Assembly (NCBI RefSeq): GCF_014905555.1
Contig: NZ_BNGS01000013.1
Span: 1 to 64,000 of the forward strand
Origin: Streptomyces sp. Y2F8-2
Lineage (GTDB): Bacteria > Actinomycetota > Actinomycetes > Streptomycetales > Streptomycetaceae
DNA length: 64,000 nucleotides
Reading direction: 5' to 3'
In this document: piece after piece, positions 7,981-17,106 of the stretch
How the letters are laid out: each line of letters starts with the position of its first letter
Position numbering within the stretch: the stretch's first letter is position 1
Notes under the pieces: model-generated
Databases searched by the model: none
The model's input: the letters and a program-made list of their open reading frames with translations, nothing else
What the model was told of the DNA's origin: nothing
Made by a program: the position numbers and the translations under genes

Positions 7981-9516
7981 TCAGGCGGCCGGGACAGCGT
8001 CCTTGGCGGTGGCGGGATCGGTGTTACCGGCCCTCTCACCGGTCTTCCGAGCCGGCTGGAGGAAGAGGGCGAGCAGGATGCCGACAGCGAGGGTGGGGGC
8101 GATCCAGAGGTAGCCGGTGGCCGTGGCGTGGGCGAAGGCGTCCAGTGCGGTGTCTCGCAGGGCGGCGGGCAGATGGCTGATGGTGTCGGGGCGGGCTGCG
8201 TCGAAGCCGCCGGCGGTCGGCAGGCCGCGGGTGCGGTCGGCGAAGCCGGTGTTGAGGAGGGTGCCGAAGACGGCGACTCCGAAGGCCGCGCCGATGGAGC
8301 GGGCGAAGGTGACCACGGCGCTGGCGGCGCCGAGATCGGCGGCGGGCACGCTGTTCTGGACGGTGGTCAGCACGACCATGGGCACCATGCCGATGCCGAC
8401 ACCGGTGATCAGGAAGTAGACGCTCAGCACGAGGGTGTTGGTGGCCGCCCCGATACTGCCCAGCAGGAGCAGCCCGGCGAGGTTGGCGAGAAGGCCCCCC
8501 AGGAGGATCGCCCGCAGCCGGTCGACGTGCGCGGCCCAGCGTCCGGCGAGGGACTGGCTGACGACCAGGCCGGCGACCAGCGGCAGCATGTGGACGCCGG
8601 AGAGAGTGGCCGAGACTCCGTGGACGATCTGGAGGTAGGTCGGCAGGTAGACCAGCACGGCGAACATCGCGGCGTTGGCGAAGAACCCGATCAGCGAGGA
8701 GAAGACCACGGTACGGGAGCCGAGCATGGCCGGCGGTAGGACCGGGGCGGCGGCGCGGCGCTCGACCGGCACCAGCAGCACGGCGAGGACGACGGTGGCG
8801 ACGATCAGGCCGACGATGGCCGGCGAGCTCCAGCCCCAGCGCTCGCCGAAGGACGTGATCAGGACCAGGCCGGTGGCGATGGCGGCCAGGACGGTGGAGC
8901 CGAGGTAGTCGATGCGGGCCTTGGCGCCCCGGGTGGCCGCGGGCAGCGCCCGCGCGGCGATGGCAAGGGCGACGAGGCCGACGGGCAGGTTGATCAGGAA
9001 GGCCCACCGCCAGGACAGTTGGTCGGTGAAGACGCCGCCCAGCAGGGGGCCGACGATGCTGGCGACGCCGTAGACCGAACCGAACATGCCCTGGTAGCGG
9101 CCGCGTTCGCCCGGGGCGACGATGTCACCGACGAGGGCGAAGGTCAGCACGATCATGCCGCCGCCGCCCATGCCCTGCAGCACGCGGGCGCCGATCAGCT
9201 CGGGCAGGTTCTGCGCCAGGCCGCAGGCCACCGAGGCGATCAGGAAGATCGAGGTCGAGGCCAGGTACAGCCGCTTGCGGCCGAACATGTCGCCGAGCTT
9301 GCCCCACAGTGGTGTCACCGCCGTCGACGCGAGCAGATACGCGGCGCTGACCCACGCGATGTCGTCGAACCCGTGCAGGTCCTCCGCTATCCGGGGCAAC
9401 GCGGTCGAGACGATCGTCTGGTCCAGGGCCGCGAGGAGGACCGCCAGGATCAACGCGCTCATGGCGGCGGCGACACCACCCGCCCTGGGTGATGGGGAGT
9501 TGTATGCCTTGGACAT
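7981..9516 (-). CDS. MFS drug exporter, DHA2 (14-TM) family
   Basis: The 511-residue integral membrane protein belongs to the EmrB/QacA-type proton-drug antiporters. Visible family motifs are LAALDQTIVSTALPRIAEDL in helix 1, motif A GKLGDMFGRKRLY between helices 2 and 3, RVLQGMGGGG in helix 4, and GPLLGGVF (motif C type) in helix 5, followed by WRWAFLINLPVG. Start ATG 9516 is chosen for its GGAAGGG ribosome site and because the cytoplasmic N-terminus before helix 1 then has normal length. The open frame extends further but crosses the promoter element. It is divergent from a TetR gene, the usual arrangement for an exporter and its repressor. Confidence 0.93.
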   Translation of the reverse strand: MSKAYNSPSPRAGGVAAAMSALILAVLLAALDQTIVSTALPRIAEDLHGFDDIAWVSAAYLLASTAVTPLWGKLGDMFGRKRLYLASTSIFLIASVACGLAQNLPELIGARVLQGMGGGGMIVLTFALVGDIVAPGERGRYQGMFGSVYGVASIVGPLLGGVFTDQLSWRWAFLINLPVGLVALAIAARALPAATRGAKARIDYLGSTVLAAIATGLVLITSFGERWGWSSPAIVGLIVATVVLAVLLVPVERRAAAPVLPPAMLGSRTVVFSSLIGFFANAAMFAVLVYLPTYLQIVHGVSATLSGVHMLPLVAGLVVSQSLAGRWAAHVDRLRAILLGGLLANLAGLLLLGSIGAATNTLVLSVYFLITGVGIGMVPMVVLTTVQNSVPAADLGAASAVVTFARSIGAAFGVAVFGTLLNTGFADRTRGLPTAGGFDAARPDTISHLPAALRDTALDAFAHATATGYLWIAPTLAVGILLALFLQPARKTGERAGNTDPATAKDAVPAA

Positions 9517-9609
9517 CGAGACTTGCCCTTCCGGAAGTGGTGCGCATGGACGGTGTGCCGACCGCCGCTGGACGATGAGACCCATCAGGCTGGCACTACC
9601 CGACCTATT

Positions 9610-9630
9610 TGTCACTTCACTGTAGCACTT
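9610..9630. promoter_or_regulatory. Shared element TGTCACTTCA-N-TGTAGCACTT, copy 2
   Basis: Lies between the exporter (start 9516) and the divergent TetR gene (start 9703). It differs from the copy at 4169-4189 by one base. Towards the exporter it reads AAGTGCTACA-G-TGAAGTGACA, with TACAGT as a possible -10. It is likely the operator of the adjacent TetR protein. Confidence 0.68.
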
Positions 9631-9702
9631 ACTGGGCAGGGTTCCACTCGGGAGTGGCAATAGGGGTCTCAGGCTTCACATTCCGCCACTAGACTCGGTG
9701 CG

Positions 9703-10245
9703 GTGAGAGCCGATGCAGCACGCAACCTGGAAGCCGTCCTGACCACCGGAGCACGCATGCTCGCCGCCGATCCAGGCGCGAGCATCGCCAGCATCGCCGC
9801 CGAAGCAGGTGTGGACCGGCGCACCGTCTACCGCCGCTTCGCCTCCCGAGAGGAACTCCTCGCGGCCATCTACGAATCCCGCCTCACGGCCATCGAGCAC
9901 GCCATCGAGGACGCACGACTGCGCGAGGCACCCGTCGCCGTCGCCCTGCACCGCTACGTCGAGAACATCATCGCCGTCAACCGCACCTGGCCCGTCGACC
10001 TCACCCGCATGCTCGCCGACGAGAGCGTCCACGCGCGCCGCGACAGGTCCGTCCGCGAGGTCGACGCCTTCCTCGAACGCGCCACCGACGAAGGCCTCCT
10101 GCGCCCCGGTCTCCCGGAGGGATGGGCGAGCGCGCTGCTGCCCCAGCTCATGCACCTCGTGTCCCGGCAACTGCCCGAACTGAGCCCCGCACAGGCTGCG
10201 GACGTCGTCGTGGACACCCTGCTGCACGGCCTCGGGGCGCCCTGA
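9703..10245 (+). CDS. TetR/AcrR-family regulator
   Basis: A 180-residue DNA-binding regulator with the TetR helix-turn-helix at about residues 26-50 (IASIAAEAGVDRRTVYRRFASREEL) and a variable ligand-binding C-terminus. The start is GTG 9703, giving a short N-terminal arm (MRADAARNLEAVL) of normal length. Its position back to back with the DHA2 exporter makes it the likely local repressor. The shared element at 9610-9630 is the obvious site for it. The matching element at 4169 would extend its control to the aldehyde dehydrogenase 5 kb away, which is inference. Confidence 0.9.
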   Translation: MRADAARNLEAVLTTGARMLAADPGASIASIAAEAGVDRRTVYRRFASREELLAAIYESRLTAIEHAIEDARLREAPVAVALHRYVENIIAVNRTWPVDLTRMLADESVHARRDRSVREVDAFLERATDEGLLRPGLPEGWASALLPQLMHLVSRQLPELSPAQAADVVVDTLLHGLGAP

Positions 10246-10251
10246 CGACCG

Positions 10252-10295
10252 ACGGCCCCCGGGAACACATGTGTCCACATGGTCCCGAGGGCCGT
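10252..10295 (+). terminator. Hairpin after TetR gene
   Basis: ACGGCCCCCGGGA (10252-10264) pairs with TCCCGAGGGCCGT (10283-10295) with one mismatch, seven bases after the TetR stop. From here to 10501 no gene is seen. Confidence 0.65.
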
Positions 10296-10501
10296 TGGGC
10301 CCGTACGGCGGCGGTACGGCTGCGTCCCGCCGCCGCTCGACTCATTCCGGGACCTGCCCGGTGCTGAGACCGCACAGGTTCGCCGAGTCGGTCGCGCGTC
10401 GGCGTACAGGCGGATGTGCGCCACCCCGTAACGATGAGAGCGCACTAGCGGTGTGGCGGAGACGGGTCGTGTCCGTGATCCGACTGCCGTAGGTTCGGGG
10501 T

Positions 10502-10538
10502 GCAGGCAGGGGCGGCCGCCGGCACCGCCCCTGCCTGC
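10502..10538 (-). terminator. Terminator hairpin after serine hydrolase
   Basis: A perfect 14-bp stem, GCAGGCAGGGGCGG (10502-10515) with 10525-10538 around a 9-base loop, ends seven bases beyond the serine hydrolase stop. Confidence 0.78.
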
Positions 10539-10544
10539 GTCGGA

Positions 10545-11921
10545 TCAGGCTGCTTCCTTGGCCCGGTTGAAGAGGCGGCCGGCGAGGTCGATGCCTGTGA
10601 CCGTGCCGTTGGCGTCGCGGGAGAAGTAGCCCCGCTGCCCTTTGAGGCCGCCTTCGGTGACGATGTACTCGTCGCCGTCGCCGGGAAGGAAGCCGATGTC
10701 CGCGGCCGGGTGGTCCGGGGGCATTTCCTCGTCAGACGCCTCGCGGATCTCCGGCTTGATCCCGACCGCCAGGGTGAGGCGGGTGCCGTCGGTGGCGATG
10801 TCGAGGTTCATGGCGTCGATCTCGTAGCGGCCGACGACCTGTTGGGCCTGACCCTGGTCGTACGGGAGCGGCTCCGCCGTCTTCTCGATGACGCCGAGGT
10901 AGTGCTCGAGTGCCCACCGCACGGCGGACTGGTTGAAGGAGTGGCCGTCCGGGCCGGCGTTGGCCAGGGAGACCACCGCGAAGTTGCGCTCGGGCACGAT
11001 GAGCAGCTCGGCGAACTGGCCGTTGCCCGAGCCGCCGTGGCCGATCCCGTGGAGGCCGTCCAGGTCGTGCAGGAACCAGCAGATGCCGAAGCCGTCGCCG
11101 AGCGTGCTGGCGCGCAGCTCGATCGTCCGCTCCCGCATGCGCTGGAGTTCCGCAGCGGGCAGCACGCCCTCGCCGTCGCCGAGTTGGAACCGTGCCCAGC
11201 GCAGCAGATCGCTCACCGAGGAGGCGAGGCCGCCGCCGGGGTTGTCGCCGCGCGCGCCCTCCTTGAACGCTCCCCAGGGCCGGGCGGGGCGCAGTTCGCC
11301 GTCGTCGCCGCGGTTGTGGCCCACGGCGAACTTGCGGACCATCACCTCGGACAGGCCGTACACGGTGTCCGCAAGGCCCACCGGCTCCAGGACGAGCGAG
11401 GCCATGGCCTGCTCGAAGGGCAGGCCCGTGACCTTCTCGATGACCCGCCCGGCCAGGTTGTATCCGGCCTGGCTGTAGGAGGCGCGGGTCCCGGGCGGTG
11501 CGATCAGCGGCAGCTGGGGCAGCTTCGCCACGAGCCCGGCCAGGGAGCGGTCGCCTTCGCCGTCGTCGATCAGGTTCCAGTCCAGGCCCGCGGTGTGGTT
11601 GAGCAGGTTCAGGACGGTGATCTGCGCCGCCGCCTGCTCGTCGGCGAGCTTCAGCTCGGGCACATAGCTCCGTACCGGCGCGTCCAGGTCCACCTTCCCC
11701 TCGGCGACCAGGCGCATCAGCGCGGTCGCCGTGAAGGTCTTGGACACCGACGCCAGAGGGAACAGCGTCTTCTCGTCGACCGGCAGCGGGTTGCTGAGGC
11801 TCGTCACGCCGTGGGAGGCGCAGATTTCCTGGCCGTCCAGGAGCACCCCGACGGCGACACCAGGAATGCCCAGCTCCGTGGCCTGCGCCTTGACGAACTC
11901 TGACAGCTTCTCCTGCAGCAT
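10545..11921 (-). CDS. Serine hydrolase, beta-lactamase class C/AmpC-like family
   Basis: This 458-residue protein has the penicillin-binding fold of the class C beta-lactamase superfamily. The catalytic SxxK is S58-V-S-K61 in PLASVSKTF. The YxN motif is in YSQAGYN near residue 168, and the third motif is HGG in IGHGGSGNG. No signal peptide is visible, so it is probably a cytoplasmic esterase or peptidase-like enzyme rather than a true beta-lactamase. A roughly 100-residue C-terminal beta-rich extension (from about 355) matches the DUF3471-like tail of many such proteins. It is divergent from a TetR gene, with three copies of a repeat in between. Confidence 0.9.
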   Translation of the reverse strand: MLQEKLSEFVKAQATELGIPGVAVGVLLDGQEICASHGVTSLSNPLPVDEKTLFPLASVSKTFTATALMRLVAEGKVDLDAPVRSYVPELKLADEQAAAQITVLNLLNHTAGLDWNLIDDGEGDRSLAGLVAKLPQLPLIAPPGTRASYSQAGYNLAGRVIEKVTGLPFEQAMASLVLEPVGLADTVYGLSEVMVRKFAVGHNRGDDGELRPARPWGAFKEGARGDNPGGGLASSVSDLLRWARFQLGDGEGVLPAAELQRMRERTIELRASTLGDGFGICWFLHDLDGLHGIGHGGSGNGQFAELLIVPERNFAVVSLANAGPDGHSFNQSAVRWALEHYLGVIEKTAEPLPYDQGQAQQVVGRYEIDAMNLDIATDGTRLTLAVGIKPEIREASDEEMPPDHPAADIGFLPGDGDEYIVTEGGLKGQRGYFSRDANGTVTGIDLAGRLFNRAKEAA

Positions 11922-11942
11922 TGCTCCCCCTCCGGATCACTT

Positions 11943-12010
11943 GAACTAAGTACGAGAGGCAGCGTAGACCACCACTCGAACTAAGTGCAATACCTGAATG
12001 AACTAAGTTC
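11943..12010. promoter_or_regulatory. Three copies of GAACTAAGT, TetR operator array
   Basis: GAACTAAGT occurs at 11943-11951, 11978-11986 and 12000-12008, between the divergent serine hydrolase and TetR genes. The third copy extends to the palindrome TGAACTAAGTTCA. The first also reads CTTGAACTAAG. Three half-similar sites in about 65 bases suggest autoregulation by the adjacent TetR protein. Confidence 0.7.
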
Positions 12011-12026
12011 AAGTAGGGTGGTGGAC

Positions 12027-12722
12027 ATGCCGCGAGACACACTGACCGCAGACCGGATCGTCCGTGCGGCCATCGAGCTGCTCGACGACGAGGGACTGGA
12101 CGGCCTCAACATGCGCAGCCTTGCGAAACGGCTCGGCTCGGCCGCCACGGCCGTCTACTGGCACATCAAGACCAAGGACGACCTCGTCCGACTCGCCAGC
12201 GACGCGATCTGGCACGAGGTCGAGCTGCCCGATCTCGACGCCACCGACTGGCGCACGGCCGCCACCGCCCACGCCTCCGGCATGCACGCGATGCTCACCC
12301 GGCACCCGTGGCTCGTCCAGGCATTCGGCAGCCACCTCCTGCACGGACCCGGCCAGGCCCGGCACAACGACCTGAGCCTCGCCATCTACGAAAAGGCAGG
12401 CTTCGCCGCCGCCGACGCCGACCGTGCGGCCGCCACCGTGTTCACCTTCGTGCTCGGCAGCGCGCTCGGCCCTGCCGCACAGGTCTCCCTCAACCGCCGG
12501 CTCGGCAAGAACGGCGCAGACGCCGAGCAACTGATGGCCGACGCCATGACACGCGCCACCGAGACCGCCATGCAATTCCCGCGCCTGCGCGAACGCCTCG
12601 GCACCACGGCCGCCACGGAGTACGCCGCAGCCCCCGACAACACCTTCGCGTTCGGCCTTCAATCTCTCCTCGACGGCTTCGAGGCCCGCCTCACCGTCGA
12701 TCGCGCCGACCGGCGCGAGTGA
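12027..12722 (+). CDS. TetR-family regulator with TetR-like C-terminal domain
   Basis: The 231-residue protein has a clear N-terminal helix-turn-helix (LTADRIVRAAIELLDDEGLD, then MRSLAKRLGSAATAVYWHIKTKDDLV, residues 5-58). The YWHIKTKDDL form of the recognition helix, with a C-terminal domain containing HPWLVQAFG, matches the TetR_C subgroup related to tetracycline-type repressors. The ATG 12027 follows AGGGTGG; GTG codons at 12018 and 12021 are alternatives. It is divergent from the serine hydrolase and probably represses it and itself through the GAACTAAGT repeats. The ligand is unknown. Confidence 0.9.
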   Translation: MPRDTLTADRIVRAAIELLDDEGLDGLNMRSLAKRLGSAATAVYWHIKTKDDLVRLASDAIWHEVELPDLDATDWRTAATAHASGMHAMLTRHPWLVQAFGSHLLHGPGQARHNDLSLAIYEKAGFAAADADRAAATVFTFVLGSALGPAAQVSLNRRLGKNGADAEQLMADAMTRATETAMQFPRLRERLGTTAATEYAAAPDNTFAFGLQSLLDGFEARLTVDRADRRE

Positions 12723-12965
12723 CCCGCCCCGGACAACTCTCGCCGGGGCGGGTGGTGGCCGTCCGGATGACGAAGTCCTCGTCGTCATCGCCGAGCAGGC
12801 GGGGGCGGCCTCCCGCCCATCAAGGGTCCAGGCAAGCCAGGCCGATCTCGTTGAACCGGTCGATCGCATCCCGAACCGTGTCCTCGTCACCCTGCGCCAG
12901 CCGCGTGATCACGGGCACGCGGTTCCCGCCTGCGGACGCCGGCATCATGGCCCGCCCGTAGCGCA
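12723..12965 (-). pseudogene. IS630-family transposase remnant
   Basis: On the minus strand, residues RAMMPASAGGNRVPVITRLAQ followed by GDEDTVRDAIDRFNEIG and ACLDP match the N-terminal helix-turn-helix of IS630 transposases. A stop at 12820 follows. After a frame change the family continues as GRPRLLGDDDEDFVIRTATTRPGE, close to the end of the TetR gene. The DDE catalytic domain is absent. The remnant is therefore frameshifted, stop-interrupted and truncated at its 3' end beside 12722. It shows that an insertion sequence was once here and marks a probable rearrangement point. Confidence 0.82.
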
Positions 12966-13064
12966 CCGAGCCAGGAACACGCGCTCCGATTGTGTCCGGC
13001 ACAGCCCTCGATCGGTCCCAGTCCACACCCACCTCCTTCACCAGCGGTGTGCCTGCCGAGGCTC

Positions 13065-13078
13065 GTACACACGTGTAC
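13065..13078. promoter_or_regulatory. Inverted repeat GTACAC-AC-GTGTAC
   Basis: This 14-base inverted repeat stands just ahead of GGTAGATACGTATG, where an ATG at 13090 opens a 73-codon frame of no recognisable family. It may be the operator and start of a gene whose body was lost. Apart from this repeat and the IS630 relic, 12723-13448 has no supported gene. Confidence 0.4.
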
Positions 13079-13448
13079 GGTAGATACGTATGACCGTAGA
13101 TTCACATGTGTCGACAGCCACCCCAGGGTCGGTCGCCGCAGCAAACGCAGCACACACCGGCCCCGCGGCGCATCCGGCCCGGAGTTTCCGTCTTCGGCAC
13201 CGGTCGGGCGCGCCGGACCGACGGATCATGACCCGCAGGCCGAAGGCACACCCGGCGTATGGTGAGCCACATGTCCGACAAGAAACATTTTGGCCATATC
13301 AAGTGACGTAACCACCCGTGGACATTTAATCTTCGTTCCAGGCGGGCCGACAAATGGGGCTGGCACGTCATCGGGTGTCGCGATCCATATGCAGGGGCGC
13401 GTCGGCGTGCGGGCCGGAGTGGTTCGGCGGGGAGGGGAGTGGGGGACG

Positions 13449-16205
13449 GTGGAGTCGATCATGGTCGGCCGCGAAAGGGAGCAGGAAACGCTGTCGGCGT
13501 TCGTGGCGGCCTCCGGGGGCCGGGCTCTCGTCCTACGGGGTGACACGGGTGTGGGCAAGAGTGCTCTGCTGGACCATGTGGCCGAACTGGCAACGGGTGA
13601 GCAGCACAGGGTGATCCGGGCGGCCGGGGTCGAGGCCGAGTCGGAGCTGCCGTTCGCGGGTCTGCACCAGTTCCTGTATCCGCTGCTGTCCTACCTGGAC
13701 CGGCTGGACGAGGTGCACCGCAGGGTCTTCGACGTGGTGTTCGCCAGGAGCGAGGGGACTGCCCCGTCGGTCATGACCCTCGGCATCGCCGTCCTCGACC
13801 TGCTGTCGCTCGCGGCGTCGCAGAAACCCATCCTGCTCGTGCTGGACGACGGTCAGTGGCTCGACGCCTCAAGCACCGAGGTCTGCGGCTTCGTGGGACG
13901 CCGGCTCACCGGCAGCTCGGTGAAGCTGATAGTCGGTCTGCGCGCCGCCGTGCGCTCGGGTTTCGACACCGCCGCCCTGCCCGAACTGCCCGTGACCACG
14001 CTGTCGGAGAAGGCCTCCGAACAGCTCCTGGACATGCGCTATCCAGGGCTGGACCCTCAGATCCGCCGTCTGGTGCTGGACGAGGCCCAGGGAAATCCGC
14101 TGGCCCTGCTGGAACTGCCGCCCCATGTGCGGGGCGGCCGGGCGGGACGCGATCCGGAGCAATTGCCCGGGTACACCGGCATCCCGCTGCCGCAGCGGCT
14201 CCAGCACGTGTACGGTGCACGCATCGAGACCCTCGACGACGGCGTGCGCGCGGAGTTGCTGCGCGGCGCCCTGGACGGCGTCGGGGCCGGCACCGCGGCC
14301 GGCCGCCCGGGGGGCACGCGCTACCGCATGATGGACGCCGACGAGGCCGTGGCCTGCGGCTTGCTGGGCATCGATCCGCTCAACGGGAACTTCGTCTTCC
14401 GGCATCCCCTGGTGCGGTCGACGGTCGTCCAGATGGCGACACCCAACGAGCGGCGCGCGGCCCACGCCGTCCTCGCCCAAGTACACCGCGAGGACCTGGA
14501 ACGGCGCGCCATGCACCTGGCGGCCTCGACGGTCGACCCCGACGAGCAGGTCGCGGCCGTACTGGAAGCAGCCGCGGACTCCGCCACCCGGCGCGGCGGC
14601 GCCGTTGCCGCCGTGGCCTGGCTGACCCGTGCCGCGGAGCTGAGTGAGAGCCACGAGGAGCGGTCCAGGCGGCTCGGCAGCGCGGCGTTCATCGCGGGGC
14701 ACGCCGGCCAGCTGGACCGGGCCCAGCGGTTGGTCGGCTCCGACACCGCATTCGGGCAGGGGAACTCCCCGGCGTCGGTGGTCGCATCGGCCTACGTCGC
14801 GCTGTACGAGGACGGGGACGTACGGTCCTCGCAGCGTCAGGTGCTGGCTGCGATCGAGAGCATGCGGGCCGGCGGCGTACGGGAGCCGGACGAGATGCTC
14901 ACACGACTGGCCAACCTGCTTCTGGCCATCAACCAGTACGCGAGCGACGAGACATCGTGGGTACGGACTCACGAGCTTTTCGGCTCCCTGGGCGACCTCC
15001 TGCCGGCCACGTCACGCATGTACCAGGACGCCTGGGGCGACGTGGTGCGGCGCGGCGCCGGTGTGGGTGAGCAGGTGGAGCGCGCCTTCGCCGGCCTCCG
15101 CGACTTCGAACCGTGGGACGTCACCCGCCTGTGCACCACCGCCTACCACGTGGACACTCTCAGCCAGTACCGGCCCCACCTACAGCGCACCGTGGACCGC
15201 GAGGTCGAGACGGGAGCTGCGTCGGTCGGCATGACCATGCTGCACCTGATCATGCTCGACCAGATGGCGGTCGGTGAGTGGGACGAGGCCGAGCGCACAG
15301 GACAACGCTGCCTGGAACTGACCACGTCTCATCGGAATGCGCTGTTCGCTCATCACACGCGTGCGTATCTGGGGTTGCTGGCCGCGATGCGCGGTCAGGT
15401 GGAGCGCGCCCGCGAACTCCAGGCCGTCGTCGATGCCTGGGCCCGTCCCCGTGGCGTCGGCTTCCTCACCCAGATCGCCGACGCCATCGGCACCACCGCC
15501 GCCCTCAGCGAAGGCGACTACGAAGCCGCCTACCTCCACGCCATCGGCATCACACCCCCAGGCACCTTCACCCCCTACGCCCATCAGGCCTCCCGCACCC
15601 TCCTCGACCTCGTCGAAGCAGCCCTGCACACCGGCCGCGCCGAGCAAGCCCGCGCCCACGCCCTCGCCGCGCAAGAAGCCGGCCTCCCCGAGATCTCCCC
15701 CCGGCTTGCCATGATCACCTACGGCGCCCTCGCCATGACCGCCACCGATCCCGCCGAAGCCGACGCCATGTACGACCGCGCCGAAACCCACCCGGCCGCC
15801 GCCGTCTTCCCCTTCGAACACGCCCGCATCCGCCTCGCCCACGGCATCCGCCTGCGCCACACCCAAGGACGCAAGGCCGCACGGCCGTCCCTGACCCTGG
15901 CCACGGAGACGTTCGAACGGCTCGGCGCGCCCACCTGGACCGAACGCGCCCGGGCCGAGCTCCGTGCCACCGGGGCGGCCACCGTCGCCTCCTCCGCCCA
16001 CCTCGCGGCGCTGACCTGGCAGGAACGCCGGATCGCGGATCTCGCCGCCGGCGGCCTGACCAACAAGGAGATCGGCGAACGCATGCACCTGTCGCCCCGC
16101 ACGGTCAGCTCCCACCTCTACCGTGTCTTCCCCAAACTCGGCATCACCTCCCGCGCCGCGCTGCGCGACGCACTGGGCAAGATTCCCGGCGAGCAGAACG
16201 TGTGA
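13449..16205 (+). CDS. Large ATP-binding LuxR-family regulator (LAL/MalT-like)
   Basis: The 918-residue protein has the LAL layout: an N-terminal AAA-type ATPase, a long helical/TPR-like middle, and a C-terminal LuxR helix-turn-helix. The Walker A motif GDTGVGKS is at residues 31-38, and Walker B LLVLDDGQWLD starts near 128. The DNA-binding domain is residues 855-918 (LTWQERRIADLAAGGLTNKE, then MHLSPRTVSSHLYRVFPKLGI). Such proteins act as activators of antibiotic or catabolic genes in Streptomyces. GTG 13449 is preceded by a G-rich AGGGGAGTGGGGGA stretch; ATG 13461 (MVGRE) is an equally plausible start, since the conserved part begins VGRE. The target is unknown; the neighbouring hydrolase (16300) is convergent. 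Confidence 0.92.
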   Translation: MESIMVGREREQETLSAFVAASGGRALVLRGDTGVGKSALLDHVAELATGEQHRVIRAAGVEAESELPFAGLHQFLYPLLSYLDRLDEVHRRVFDVVFARSEGTAPSVMTLGIAVLDLLSLAASQKPILLVLDDGQWLDASSTEVCGFVGRRLTGSSVKLIVGLRAAVRSGFDTAALPELPVTTLSEKASEQLLDMRYPGLDPQIRRLVLDEAQGNPLALLELPPHVRGGRAGRDPEQLPGYTGIPLPQRLQHVYGARIETLDDGVRAELLRGALDGVGAGTAAGRPGGTRYRMMDADEAVACGLLGIDPLNGNFVFRHPLVRSTVVQMATPNERRAAHAVLAQVHREDLERRAMHLAASTVDPDEQVAAVLEAAADSATRRGGAVAAVAWLTRAAELSESHEERSRRLGSAAFIAGHAGQLDRAQRLVGSDTAFGQGNSPASVVASAYVALYEDGDVRSSQRQVLAAIESMRAGGVREPDEMLTRLANLLLAINQYASDETSWVRTHELFGSLGDLLPATSRMYQDAWGDVVRRGAGVGEQVERAFAGLRDFEPWDVTRLCTTAYHVDTLSQYRPHLQRTVDREVETGAASVGMTMLHLIMLDQMAVGEWDEAERTGQRCLELTTSHRNALFAHHTRAYLGLLAAMRGQVERARELQAVVDAWARPRGVGFLTQIADAIGTTAALSEGDYEAAYLHAIGITPPGTFTPYAHQASRTLLDLVEAALHTGRAEQARAHALAAQEAGLPEISPRLAMITYGALAMTATDPAEADAMYDRAETHPAAAVFPFEHARIRLAHGIRLRHTQGRKAARPSLTLATETFERLGAPTWTERARAELRATGAATVASSAHLAALTWQERRIADLAAGGLTNKEIGERMHLSPRTVSSHLYRVFPKLGITSRAALRDALGKIPGEQNV

Positions 16206-16299
16206 CCGGAGCATGACCGGAACGTGTGACCCATAGCTGTGAACGCAGTGGTGGCCGACGGCCCGGGACGACAGGGTCTGTCCGCAGGCGACGGTGTGT

Positions 16300-17106
16300 T
16301 CAGCCCTCCGCGGGATGGCCGCGGATTCCGCGTTCGTCGAGCCAGCCGAGCACATAGTCGGCGACGAAGCGCCATCCGTTGTCGATGACCAGCGAGTGGG
16401 CGCGGTCAGCGAACTGCTTCAGGTCGGTCACGGCCGTGGAGTCGCCGTACTGCTTGTAGACCGCGCGCGTGACGGAGTCCGGCACCAGTCGGTCCTCCTG
16501 CCCGGAGATCAGCAGGAGCGGGCCACGACGCACGTTGGCGATGTCCGCCACGGCGCGCGGGCTGCGGTCCGCATCGGCGCATGCGAGGTCGGTGAGCAGG
16601 CGGCGCGGTGCCGGCACCACATAGCGCTCGAAGAGCCGGTCGGATTCCTCCGCTGCGACGGTGTTGGCGAAGAACTGGTGGAACTGCTCCGGGGACAGGG
16701 ACACCAGCCGGTCGGCGGTGTCCGCCTGGTCGGGGGTCCACAGGCGGTTCCAGGAGGCGGGCAGCCCGACGCCGTCGATCGGGGCGGGTGCGATCGCCAC
16801 CGCTGCCCGGCCCACATTGGCGCCGATGAGATGCTGCGCGATGAGCCCACCGACCGAATGGCCGACGATGACCGGCGAAACGTCGAACGACCGCACGATG
16901 TCGGCGTAGTGGTCCGTCAGCGCGTCCAGTCCGATGCCGCCGAGCGTCTCGGGCGACTTGCGCACCTCCCGGGCGATGGCGGCCTCCCCCGGCCATCCCG
17001 GTGTGAAGACGAGGAACCCCCGGCTGGCGAAGCGCTCCGCCCACGACTCCCAGGAAAGCGCATGGACCCATGCGCCATGGATGAAGACGACGGGAGTACG
17101 GTTCAC
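16300..17106 (-). CDS. Alpha/beta hydrolase
   Basis: This 268-residue cytoplasmic hydrolase opens directly with the first strand, VNRTPVVFIHGAWVHALSWE, where HGAW forms the oxyanion hole. The nucleophile elbow is GHSVGG (serine near residue 95), with the acid in SGQEDRLVP and the histidine in FADRAHSLV near the C-terminus. GTG 17106 is preferred because CGGAGGAG precedes it by a normal distance. The open frame extends to 17226, but that extension is low-complexity. Enzymes of this group are often annotated as EstC-like esterases; the substrate is not known. Confidence 0.88.
   Translation of the reverse strand: MNRTPVVFIHGAWVHALSWESWAERFASRGFLVFTPGWPGEAAIAREVRKSPETLGGIGLDALTDHYADIVRSFDVSPVIVGHSVGGLIAQHLIGANVGRAAVAIAPAPIDGVGLPASWNRLWTPDQADTADRLVSLSPEQFHQFFANTVAAEESDRLFERYVVPAPRRLLTDLACADADRSPRAVADIANVRRGPLLLISGQEDRLVPDSVTRAVYKQYGDSTAVTDLKQFADRAHSLVIDNGWRFVADYVLGWLDERGIRGHPAEG

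Noticed and set aside
10545..11921. True beta-lactamase (antibiotic resistance)
   Set aside because: No signal peptide and a C-terminal extension typical of esterase-like members; the fold alone does not show beta-lactam hydrolysis.
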